From: Halarchaeum acidiphilum MH1-52-1
GTDB taxonomy: Archaea > Halobacteriota > Halobacteria > Halobacteriales > Halobacteriaceae
Length of the DNA stretch: 64,000 nucleotides
Reading direction: 5' to 3'
Assembly: GCF_000474235.1 (NCBI RefSeq)
Contig: NZ_BATA01000004.1
Span: forward strand, 1 to 64,000
Part shown: one piece after another, positions 9,683-19,600 of the stretch
How the letters are laid out: each line of letters begins with the position of its first letter
Numbering within the stretch: position 1 is the stretch's first letter
Translations under genes and position numbers: made by a program
The notes under the pieces: model-generated
What the model saw: only the letters and a program-made list of their open reading frames with translations
What the model was told of the DNA's origin: nothing
Database searches by the model: none

Positions 9683-12600
9683 TCAGTCGTCCCCCGCGGT
9701 CCGCATCGTGATCTGACTCGTGTTCGACGCCTCGTCGATGGTGACGTAGCACTCGTGGTCAGCGCCGTGGATGAGGCTCTCGTCATGCGAGACGACGATG
9801 ATCTGCGGGACGTTCCACTCCTGGATCGTGGTCAGCATCTGTTCGAGCTGCCCGACGTGACCTTCGTCGAGGAACGTCGTCGGCTCGTCGAGGATGAACG
9901 GCGGGAGCTGGCCCTGGTTGCCGCCGTGGAGTTCGGCGATGAGCTTGTAGATGCCCGCGCGGAGCGCGAGATTCACGATAGCGCGCTCGCCGCCGCTCGC
10001 GTTGCTCGGGTCCTCGGTCGTCCCGTCGTCGCGCAGCAGGCGAATGTCGTACTCGTAGCTATTGCGTCGCTCGTTGTACGCTTCCTCGATGAGGACCTGC
10101 TGGTAGCTGCTGTTCTTGTAGATCTCTTTAAATATGTCGTTCGTGTACTCGTTGATGTACGCGAGGTACTGCTCGCGGAGGTCGGACTTCGTGCTCTCGT
10201 AGATGGCAATCGTCGAGTCCAGTTCGTCGTGGACTTCCTGCGCCCAGCGTTCCTTCCGTTCGAGCAGGTCGATCTGCGCCTGCGTCGCGCGGAAGTTCTC
10301 CAGCTCGGTTTCCAAACGCGTCCGTTCGTCGCGGACGTTCTGGAGTTCGTCCTGCCGGTCGTCGCGCTGGTCCTGGCGCTTCTCTACGAGTTCCTCGACT
10401 TGGTCCAGGTCATTCCGGAGGTCCTCGATGTCCTTGTCACCGAGGTCGTCCTCGATGTCCTCTTTCTCCTCGCGGAGACGGGCGATCTGTCCGTTGAGAT
10501 CTTCGACCCGGTCACGCGAGTGCTGAATGGACTGCTGCTCCTGCTGGATCGTGGTTCGGAGGCCGTCAATCTCGTCGTAGCGTTCGACGGCATCGTCGAC
10601 TGTCTCCCAAGCGTCGTCACGCTCATCGACGCGCTCGTCCGCGGCTTCGAGGGCGGCTTCGGCGTCCTCGACAGTCTGCTCCTGATCGGCGATGTCGTCT
10701 TCGAGGTCCGCGATCTCCTCGTCTAGCGTGTCGATGGCATCGACCACGTCTTCGATCTCGCTCTGGAGGTCATCGGTCTCGGTGTCGAGCGCGTCGACCG
10801 CGTCACGCTGCTCGCGGACCGCCTCGAACGTGTCGGCCACGTCGTCCCCGGTCTCGATGTCCGCGGTGACGGTTTCGATCTCTTCGTCGAGGTCCGCGAC
10901 ACGGTCGTCGAACTCGTCGATTTCAGCCTCCAGTTCGATGATCGTCTCGCCACGAGCCTCGATGGTGTCTTCGAGATCGCCGATACGAGTCTCTAGGTCG
11001 TCCGCTTGCTCTCGAAGCGATGTCACGTCCTCCCGAGCCTCGGCCAGCGTGTCCTCACGGAACTGGATAGCGTCGAGGACACCTTCCCGGAGCGTCTGCA
11101 GCGACTCTTTCTCTGACTGGAGCGCTGCCTCAGTCTCTCTGGCATCTTCGAGGGCGGCCTCCGCGTCATCGATCTGTGCTTCGAGATCCGTGACCTCATC
11201 AGCCACGTGTGTTTCATCGACTGACTGGCCACATTTCGGGCACATGCCTTCGTCTTCGAGGGCTTCGAGCTCAGCGATCTCTTCCTCGTAGCGCTCGATG
11301 TCGTTCTCGTGGCCGGCGATGGTGTTCCCGACGTCGTTCAACTCGGCGTTGACCTGCTCGATCCGGTTCGGGAGGCCCGTATCGCGGAGCTCGTCGAGGT
11401 CATCCGTGGTCACGTCGATGTCGAGGTCGGAGCCGGCCGACGCGAGGTCATCGAGGCGGCGTTCGAACTCGTCCTCGGCGTCCGCGAGGTCGTCCTCGGC
11501 GCGTTCGATGTCGTCCTCGATGTCGGTGAGCTCGGCCTCTGCCTCTGATAACTCGTCTTCGGCGTCGTCTCGCTCAGACCGCGCGTCTTCGAGATCCTCG
11601 CTGGTGTGCTCGCGCGTCGCGGTGACCTCTCGTTTCGTCCCGGTCAGATCTTCGCGTTGCTCACGGAGGTCCTCGATCCGGTCCGCGACCACTTGCTCGT
11701 GCTCGTCAGTGACCTCCTCGGGATCGTCAACATCTGGGAGGAATGCCGCGACGCGCTCGTTCCGGTCGCTGAGCCGAGCATCGAGGTCCGACTCGGCGTC
11801 TTCGAGGCCTGCCTCTGTCTCGTCGAGGCTTGCTTCGAGTTCGTCGCGCTCGTCCACGCGTGTTTCGCGCTCGTCACGGGCCTCGGTGAGACGCCCCTGT
11901 AGGCGCTCTAACTCGGCTTGCGCGTTCTCGAAGTCGTTCCTCCGCTCTGCCCGCTCGGTGGACGCGGCCGTGTATTCGCTCTGTGCCTCGTCGCGTGCGT
12001 CACGAGCGCTATCGGCCGTGGTCAGATCGTACTGGACCCCGTCGTCGAGGGCGGCAATCTCGTCTTCGAGAGCGTCGATGTCGTGGTGGGCGTCTTCGAT
12101 TGCGGACTCGCTCTCGTCGATCTCAGACTGCGCGTCCGCGCGTGCCTCCTGCGTGGACTCGATCTGTTCGACCTTGTCGTCGCGTCGCGCTTCGAGAGTT
12201 TCGTAGTTCTCGATGTCGCCCTCGATACGGTTGCGTTGCTCTTTGAGCTGGTCGATGAACTCGTCGAACTCCTCGATCTTCGCGTCCAGTTCCTCAATCC
12301 GCTCGGTGAGAGATTGGATCTCGTCCTCGTACTCCGGTTCGGTGTACTCGAAGTCGTCGAGGTCCTCCTCGTAGTTCTCTCGGCTGCTCTTGTTTCGCTC
12401 TTGGACGCGCCCGGCCCCGCGGCGTGCGAGTTTCATCCGCTCGATGTAGTCGTCAATCTCGTCGAGGCCGAGCAGGCTGTCGATCATCTCCGCGCGGTTG
12501 CCGGCGTCGATCAGCCGGTCGATCTCGCCCTGCTTCACGTAGACCGAACTGGAGAAGTCGTCCTCGTCCATGCCGAGCAGGCTGATGACTTCGTCGCGGA

Positions 12601-12952
12601 CCGGGCCGATCCCGGTGATCGGTTCTGAGAACGAGGGAGCGTCGAGCGTGGCGCTGTTCGGCGTGTTCGTCGTGTACAGCTCCCACGTCACAGTGTACTC
12701 GGTGCCGTCGATCTCGAAGACCAACTCCACTGTTCCTTTGTCTTCGCCGCGCCGCACGAGGTCGTCGAGCGTGAAGTCGTTCGTCCCGACGTTCCGGATC
12801 TTCGAGAGGAACAGGCCACCGAAGATCCCCATTAGGAGCGAGGTCTTCCCGGCCCCGTTCTCACCGTGGATGAGGATCGTTCCCTCTGGGAACTCGACGG
12901 TCTGGTCCTCGTAACTCCGGATGTTCCGGAGCGTGAGCGAGGTGATCTTCAC
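9683..12952 (-). CDS. rad50: DNA double-strand break repair ATPase Rad50
   Basis: 1089 residues. The N-terminal head has the Walker A loop HGENGAGKTSLL near residue 35. Very long charged coiled coils (about 170-880) surround a zinc hook CPKCGQSV in the middle. The C-terminal half-head has a signature-like SGGERAIVNLALR, then LDEPTTFLDEGH (Walker B and D-loop) and VVSHDE. Length and layout are those of a full archaeal Rad50. It tethers and processes DNA ends with Mre11; the two genes overlap by 4 bases. Long antisense open frames here are by-products of the repetitive Glu/Asp/Leu codons of the coiled coil. Confidence 0.95.
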   Translation of the reverse strand: MKITSLTLRNIRSYEDQTVEFPEGTILIHGENGAGKTSLLMGIFGGLFLSKIRNVGTNDFTLDDLVRRGEDKGTVELVFEIDGTEYTVTWELYTTNTPNSATLDAPSFSEPITGIGPVRDEVISLLGMDEDDFSSSVYVKQGEIDRLIDAGNRAEMIDSLLGLDEIDDYIERMKLARRGAGRVQERNKSSRENYEEDLDDFEYTEPEYEDEIQSLTERIEELDAKIEEFDEFIDQLKEQRNRIEGDIENYETLEARRDDKVEQIESTQEARADAQSEIDESESAIEDAHHDIDALEDEIAALDDGVQYDLTTADSARDARDEAQSEYTAASTERAERRNDFENAQAELERLQGRLTEARDERETRVDERDELEASLDETEAGLEDAESDLDARLSDRNERVAAFLPDVDDPEEVTDEHEQVVADRIEDLREQREDLTGTKREVTATREHTSEDLEDARSERDDAEDELSEAEAELTDIEDDIERAEDDLADAEDEFERRLDDLASAGSDLDIDVTTDDLDELRDTGLPNRIEQVNAELNDVGNTIAGHENDIERYEEEIAELEALEDEGMCPKCGQSVDETHVADEVTDLEAQIDDAEAALEDARETEAALQSEKESLQTLREGVLDAIQFREDTLAEAREDVTSLREQADDLETRIGDLEDTIEARGETIIELEAEIDEFDDRVADLDEEIETVTADIETGDDVADTFEAVREQRDAVDALDTETDDLQSEIEDVVDAIDTLDEEIADLEDDIADQEQTVEDAEAALEAADERVDERDDAWETVDDAVERYDEIDGLRTTIQQEQQSIQHSRDRVEDLNGQIARLREEKEDIEDDLGDKDIEDLRNDLDQVEELVEKRQDQRDDRQDELQNVRDERTRLETELENFRATQAQIDLLERKERWAQEVHDELDSTIAIYESTKSDLREQYLAYINEYTNDIFKEIYKNSSYQQVLIEEAYNERRNSYEYDIRLLRDDGTTEDPSNASGGERAIVNLALRAGIYKLIAELHGGNQGQLPPFILDEPTTFLDEGHVGQLEQMLTTIQEWNVPQIIVVSHDESLIHGADHECYVTIDEASNTSQITMRTAGDD

Positions 12953-14118
12953 TGCTCGCTAACCTCGTCATCATCCGTATCGTCCAGGTCCGCGAAGGCG
13001 TCCGTTTGGGCGTCCTGAATCATCTCTTCGATGACGTCGTCGATCTCGTTGGTCGAGAGGTCGTCATCGGTCCGAATGCGATCTTCAACTGCAGTCGAAA
13101 TCTCGCTGAGGTTCTGCTCGGCGAGTTTCTCCTCGATGAGTTTATCCGCGCTCTGAATCGCGCCCTGCGGGCCGTCATCGGGGTCGAACTGCGTGCGTCC
13201 TCGGCGGTCATCGACCTTACAGACCGCAGCACCGTTATCGACGACCATTTCGTAGACGTCACTCGACGTGACCGGGGTCCGCTCACCGGCAAGCGTGACG
13301 ATGGCGACCTTGTCGTCCAGCCGGTGTCGCGCGATCTGGTCGCGTGCGTACCCGTGACTGTCCTCTTCATCGAACCCGATCCGGATCGAGACGAACTCCC
13401 GCGTGTCGAGTTCGAGCTCCCGTCGATCCAGTTCGCCGTCTTCAATTTCGAGCAGACTCACCGTCCGCGGATCTATCTCGTCCGTCGCACAGCGTTCGGT
13501 CGAGCCAGCGTACCACGCCGGGACGCTGTCGATGAGGGCACTCTCGGTCTGGTGATAGTCGCCGAGTGCGAGCGCGTCAATATCGATGTTCACGCGGTCG
13601 AGTACCTCCTGGAGGTCGTGGTCAGCGAGGAACTCTGGGACGGGGGGCTCGAAGAGCTGGTGGAGGCCGAGCAGGCAGAACGCGTCTGGGTTATCGGGTT
13701 CGTCGAGCGTGAAGTCGGTCGCCTCCCACGCGGGTTTGGTGACGGCGTCAATCCCGTAGAGCGCGACGTCGTCGGTCACCATCGTCGGCGTCCGCTCTAA
13801 GCGTTCGGCTGTGCCGGTCTCCCGAATGAGGTCGAGCCATTGCTCGTCCATCTTCCGGTCGTGGTTCCCGACGATCCCGTAGAACGGGATGTCCGCGTCG
13901 GCGAGCTTCCGGAGGATCTGGATGCACTCCGTGACGACCGGGAGCGAGGGCGTTCGACGGTGGAACAGATCGCCTGTATGGATGACAGCGTCCACGTTTT
14001 CGCTGACCGCGCGGTCGATGGCTGCCTCGAAGGCGTTCGTAAAGTCGTCTCGTCGGACGTCACTGCCGTACTGTCGATTCCCGAGGTGCGTGTCGCTGAC
14101 GTGGAGGATCGTAGTCAT
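12949..14118 (-). CDS. mre11: DNA double-strand break repair nuclease Mre11
   Basis: 389 residues from ATG 14118. It is a calcineurin-like phosphoesterase with the metal-binding series HVSDTHLG, HTGDLFHRRTP, GIVGNHDRK and later LGDYHQ. The C-terminal part is acidic, with a helical tail. Mre11 supplies the nuclease of the Mre11-Rad50 complex. It is the first gene of the mre11-rad50-nurA-herA operon. The start was chosen at MTTILHVSDTHLG, which matches the family; 12 upstream codons in frame look untranslated. The 200 bases before it are shared with the divergent Argonaute gene, and a TATA-like TTTAGATACATTA (minus strand, about 14160-14172) could drive the operon. Confidence 0.93.
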   Translation of the reverse strand: MTTILHVSDTHLGNRQYGSDVRRDDFTNAFEAAIDRAVSENVDAVIHTGDLFHRRTPSLPVVTECIQILRKLADADIPFYGIVGNHDRKMDEQWLDLIRETGTAERLERTPTMVTDDVALYGIDAVTKPAWEATDFTLDEPDNPDAFCLLGLHQLFEPPVPEFLADHDLQEVLDRVNIDIDALALGDYHQTESALIDSVPAWYAGSTERCATDEIDPRTVSLLEIEDGELDRRELELDTREFVSIRIGFDEEDSHGYARDQIARHRLDDKVAIVTLAGERTPVTSSDVYEMVVDNGAAVCKVDDRRGRTQFDPDDGPQGAIQSADKLIEEKLAEQNLSEISTAVEDRIRTDDDLSTNEIDDVIEEMIQDAQTDAFADLDDTDDDEVSEQ

Positions 14119-14282
14119 GAGATAGTGATGTATGATACCCGGGGCGCAGCGCACAATAATGTATCTAAACCAAGGTGAAAGTGGTCGTGGAGGAGGAGTG
14201 TGCTGATGCGTTTGGTTTTCTCATGGGCTCCAGACTGGCGTCTCAGTCTCTACTGTCGAACACCCTGGATAACGTCGGCCTA

Positions 14283-14295
14283 CCAAGATTTATAC
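14283..14295 (+). promoter_or_regulatory. BRE/TATA promoter of the Argonaute gene
   Basis: CCAAG followed by ATTTATAC. The TATA centre lies about 28 bases before ATG 14320, the spacing expected for a leaderless haloarchaeal transcript. This supports ATG 14320 as the true start. Confidence 0.55.
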
Positions 14296-14319
14296 GCTGT
14301 TGGGGAGTGTCGTGTCCTA

Positions 14320-16547
14320 ATGAGCGAGGTTCCCCCTACGAATTCAATCTCTCAGCAGTCGGACGTTGACCCCGGCACGTATCTCCTTAACGCATATTCT
14401 AAGGAACAGTTGAAGAATGTCTCAGTCACGCAGTATCGGCTAGATGTGGAGGGCGGAGTGAGTGGTGATAGATCGAGTTTCACGGGCTCTGCTGCCTATT
14501 GGTTGGACCAAGAGCACGGGACGCCTGTCTCAACGGCAGGTAAGATGCGCGTCGTATCTGCAACGAGTCTCTCTCAGCCAGTCTATGTCTGGGGCCAGCG
14601 CGTCGAAGCAGTCGAAGAGAAGAAAGTCACGCTCAGCCCCGAAAACCCACGAGAACGAGAAACACTCCGAAATTTCGTACAATCGTGTCTCCGACGAGCA
14701 GTCCCAGACAAGAAATACGATTACGAGTTCATTAATGAGATCGTCCGGCGGGAGCCAGAATTCACTTCAGAGAAATTTGCTGCCCATCCGAAACACGAAG
14801 TCAGAGTCCAGATTACGAACGCTGGTACTGTTCTCGCTCATATCGAATCAGGGTATACTCTTCGGAGCCGAATGACACTCGATGAGCTGTACAGCGAATC
14901 AGATAATCCGTATGGCGTTAAAGCAGCTCATGACCCCGAACGGTATTCGACCGAAGGCAGGGGTGGCTTCGTGGTTGGAGTGACCTACACTATACTGACC
15001 TTATCGAGAACGCCGGTGCATCGGTCGCGGAGATGCACGAAGGGGTCGCCGACGAGGAGTGGCGTCAAAAGCTGATCCAGGATGACCCTCGATTGCTCAA
15101 AATCAAGTACGGGAGCAACGTTCGCAATCAGGCCCCCCATTTCCTCAAACTAGCTCCGCGAATCGAACAGGTTCAGGACGAGGATTACGCCTTTTTCCAG
15201 CGGTTCGCGTCTCGCCGTTCGATGATGCCCGGCGAGAAATTTGAGTACACGAAAGAGTTCATAGAGAGCCTGTCGTGGCTACCGGTGCTGGAATTAGCAT
15301 TCGAGCCGGGCCCGACTAATGACGGATATAACTCCATAGATATACGGGGAACTCGGGATCGGTTGATCTTCCAGAACAGTGCACCGGCAAACAATCCGTC
15401 TGCGGGACTACGGCAATATGGCGTCTATCAGTCGCCCGGACAGTATCGCGTTGGTGTACTCGTCCCAGAAGCATGGAGTGAGATACAGCGGGAGTTCCCA
15501 GGACTGATCACGAAAGGGCTCGCGGAGATACAGGCTCCGGGCGGTGTTACAAAATACGAGTACGAACTAGGAGATATTTCGAAATATACGCCTATCGCGC
15601 ATCAGCTCCACGACGAGACGGAAGTCGTCGTCGCGGTAGTCCCTGATCCGGGTAAGTCTGAACAGTTTGGTATCGAAGATCCGCATCATGAGGTCAAACG
15701 GACTCTGATGCGGCAAGGCGTTCCAACACAGATGACCACCAAATCCACGGTGGACGAGCTGATCAAACTCGGTGCCGATGCTGGAAACGATAAGATGCTG
15801 AATATCCTGAGCGCCGTGGTCGGCAAGGCCGGTGGAACGCCTTGGCACATTCACGATATGCCCGGTGAGACGGACGCTTTCATGGGATTGGACGTTTCTC
15901 ACGATCAATCCTCTGACAAGCACACCGGTGCGAGCGCGAGCGTTGTACTATCGGACGGAACGACATATGCTGCGGAGTCAACTGTCGGTCAAAGTGGTGA
16001 GACATTCTCGGCGGAGCACGTCCAGCAGTTCGTTCGAGACTTGGTGTTCGACTTTGCGATGGAGCAAGGTACGGAGATCAACCGGCTCTGCATAATGCGT
16101 GATGGGAAAATCTCAGAGGATATAGACGCGATTCGGGACGGACTCAGTGAGTTATCTGCCGAAATCGACATCGTCGGCGTACGCAAAAGTGGCCAGCCGC
16201 GGGTTGCAGAATATGACGGGACTCATTTCTACATCGCACAGAAGGGTGTCGCATTCGTCTCGGATGGGCAAGGACACGCGATAATCCACGGATCTGGCAA
16301 GCCTGAGATCAAAGACGACAACAGCGTAGGGACTCCCCAGACGTATCGAATCACCCGACATTCAGGCCCGACGGATATCGAGACACTGGCCCGACAGGCA
16401 TACTGGTTATCAGAGGTCCATATCGGGAGTCCTGTTCGAAGTCCGCGACTCCCCATCCCAATTGGTTACGCTGATAAAGCAGCTAGCTACGTAAGTGACG
16501 AAATCGTTTCACCTGGCACCGTGATCAAGGGCCCCGCGTATATCTAG
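14320..16547 (+). CDS. ago: Long prokaryotic Argonaute with complete D-E-D-D tetrad; one base missing near 14980
   Basis: Two frames join into about 742 residues if one base is restored near 14980 (…GGFVVGV then DLHYTDLIENAG…). The first part holds the N, L1 and PAZ region. The second carries MID (a His-x3-Lys pair in DPHHEVKRTL, a candidate for the 5'-end pocket) and PIWI. The four expected catalytic residues are present: Asp in FMGLDVSHD (codon 15891), Glu in GQSGETF (15999), Asp in IMRDGKI (16101) and Asp in IGYADKA (16473). It should therefore be a guide-directed DNA (or RNA) cutter. It is transcribed away from the mre11 operon and converges with the GHKL/DUF3883 gene, a typical defence-island setting. 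If the frameshift were real, the internal ATG 15033 would give only a MID-PIWI-like protein. Confidence 0.9.
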
Positions 16548-16625
16548 CTGATAGCAATACAGACCGACGAAACCACTACCTTGCCACTGACGTGACTCGG
16601 GTTCAGAATGACTTGTCAATCAAAG

Positions 16626-19600
16626 CTACTCCTCCCACTCGATAGCGCGCTCGATGATCGGCTCGTCGTCGAAGTCAAAGCTGCGCAGGTCAACCTGGAC
16701 GTTCCGTTCGTGCGTTTCGCGCTGCCGGTTCCGTAGTCGCTTGAAGGGCTGGGGGATTTCGAGGATCTCCGCGTCACCGCTGTTCCCGACGCGGATGTTT
16801 CGGGCGACGTAGAGGTAGTAGTACTCGCTGAGCGCGCTGCCCGCGGCTTTCCACTCGTTCCACGAGAGGGAGGGCTTCTGCGTGTTCACGCCGGACGTCT
16901 TGAGCTCGATGCAGCGGTCGATCACCGGCTCCCCGTCGGCGCCGGTCTTGATCGTCAAGACGTCGAAGCCGGGCCAGTCGCGGTTGAGAGGATTCTCCGT
17001 GGCGGAGAGGCCACGCCGTGCGGCAAAGCGCTGGATCGCGCGTTCGAGTAGCCGTGAGTCCTCACGTCGCGCGCCGTACATCTCGGGCGTGTGGACGTCG
17101 AAGACCTTCGAGTCGGGATCTGATTCACCGGCGTCGGCGAGCCTGTTCCGTTCGGCGTTCATCGTGACCGCCATGCCGAACGCGTCGATCTCGTCGCGGT
17201 ACTCCTGCGATGCGGCTCCGCTACCGCCACGAGCCCCGGAACCGGACTGGCTGTGTGCCGTGGACTGTGGGCCGCTATCGTCGGCCGGGTCCGATGGCGC
17301 AGCGGCATCTCGGAGCGATTCCGCGATCCGGCTGTCGCCGATCCGGGTGACGGCGTCGATGCTGGGGACGCGTGAGGAGTGCGCGCTGGTCCCCGACGTT
17401 CCCCCGGATGGCTGTGAGCCACCGTCGCCGGTTGTGGTCACGGTCGTTGCGGCGTCGAACGCTCCTGCGGTGTCCTCCTCGGGCGCGGGCGGACGCGCCG
17501 CATCGTATTCCTCGCTCCCTGCAGTCTCGACACTGTCCTCGAAGAGATCTGCCCGGGTGGCGTCGATCTGGCCGTCCGGGACTTCGCTCCCGACGGTGCG
17601 GAGGCGTTCGCGTAACGCGATTATCGGTGTCGCGTTTCCGAACGCGTGGTCCACGAGGTTGTTGACGGCCTCGTAGTACTGGGGGACGTCGAGCCGGTCG
17701 GTGTACGCGCCGGTGAGCGCGTCGACGAACGCGTCCCGGTCGAGCGTCGAGTCGATGAGAACCGTCTCGACCGTGTCGCCGTCGCGTTCGATGTGGTAGG
17801 GCTGGGGTGTCGGGTCGAGGTTCCGGTCCCAGCTCCCGTCGACGAGCGAGACGTTCAGGTCGAGGTCGGTGACGAACTCGACGGTCTCGAAGAACGACCG
17901 AGTCCGGGTCGTGTCCTGGTCGACGAGCGCGGTGGAGGGCCGGTTCGTGCGGAGGCGGAGCACGAGCGCGGTGAGGACGGTCCGGAGCCACGCGGCGTCG
18001 ATCTCGAAGCCCGAGACGGTAATGGGAAGCGGGCGGTCGTCGCCGTATCCGGGTTCTTTCTCGACGGCGGCCCGCATGTCGGTCGCTCCGCAGTACGCGC
18101 CGAGGCTGGCGACGGCGGGCTTGAACAGCGCGAGGAGCGGGACGCCGAGGCCGCCATAGCGCTCGCGGCTGCTACGGGAGCGGACGAAGTAGGTGTCGTC
18201 CGCGCGTCTGAGCGCGTATTCGCCGTCGACGCGGCACAGGACGAGCGCGTCCGCGAGCCCGCTCTGCTTGGGTCGCCACTCGCCGGTGATGGGGTCGCCT
18301 CGCGTCAGGCCCGGGAGGAGTTCGGCGACGCGCGTGTAGAGGAGTTCGACGGCGCTACTGTACTGGGCGAGGTCGTCGTCGGTCCAGTCGAGGAGGTCTC
18401 CGATCCGCCCGAGCACGCGTGCGGCGTCCTGCGGCGAGAACGCGCCCTGCTCTAGACGCACCCCGATGCCGAGCGTGTCGGTGAGTTCTTCGAAGCTGAC
18501 CGGCGTCTCGGTCTCTCTGGTCGGGAAGTCGGGACTGTCGACGAACGGGAGGAGGGGCTGCGAGCCGTTCAGGTCGAGGCTGAATCGGTCGCAGTCGCGT
18601 TCCGGGAGGCTCCACGCGGCCGTCGGGCGCACCGCTCCGAAGCCGGTGGGGACCCAGTCGGATTGACGGAGCTGCCACACCCAGAGGTTTCGACCGAGCG
18701 TGGCTTTCTCGTCGTCGCTGAAGACGTAGCTGACGTTACTCCCGCGCCAGCACTCGTTCGTGAACTCGGCGACGACGGCGTGCCGCCGCGCGGAGAGCCC
18801 GTGGTCCCACCAGCGCGTGAGGTGCGCGAGGAGTCGCCGGCCCACGGTGTCGGATTCCTTCGCGGCCGAGAGGATCTCAGAGGCGTACTCCAGGGCGTTC
18901 ACCTGGAACAGGTATCGCTCGTCCGGGTTCGGGATCTCCGGCTCGACCGCGTCAGTGAGGTGCTCGCGGTACGCCTCCCACTCGGCGTCAGTGAGCCCCG
19001 TGTATCGGGGATCGAGATCGCTGTCCCTTCGAAGGTCGTCGGGCGACGTGATCGTCGAGTTCGAGGGGCGCTCGATCCCGCCCGTTTGACGGTACGTCTG
19101 CTGCTCGCCCGGCGCGAATAGCGGGAGCGGGCGGAGGTGTTCGAAGACGCCGAGCCACGAGAAGAACGCCGCCCACGCGTCGAGTGTCTCCGTGCGGGAT
19201 TCGTTCTCGTCCTCTTCGGTGACGAACCACGAGGGCGGGGCGAGGAATTTCGGGTCGTAGCGCTCGGAGTCGGTCCGCGCGTCGACGGCGTCGAGGAGCG
19301 ATTCGACGTGCGCGTCCGCAGGCCGGCCGAGCGCGGTCTGCCAGGCCGAGCTGAAGTACACGCGGTGCGCGGGATACCACTCGACGTCGCCGTCCTCGGG
19401 GGGCTGTGTCGGAACGGGGAGTTGCGCGAGCGCGGAGAACGGCTTCTTCGCGGACTGGTAGAGCAGTGGAGCGTCGGGGCTCCGGTCGTTCTCGGGCGAC
19501 TGGACGTCCGTCATCTCGCGGACCGTGTCGAGTACGGCGTCGGACGCGAGACGGGACGGGTCGGCGTCGGGCGAATTCGGTCCGGGGAGGTGCGGGCTGA

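Noticed and set aside
9638-12628. Long open frames antisense to rad50
   Set aside because: They mirror the coiled-coil codons, have Val/Leu/Asp- or Ser/Arg-rich compositions, and no family features; the minus-strand Rad50 is unmistakable.
14900-15060. Programmed frameshift in the Argonaute gene
   Set aside because: There is no slippery run or stimulatory hairpin at about 14980, and the same kind of single-base loss occurs in eight other unrelated genes.
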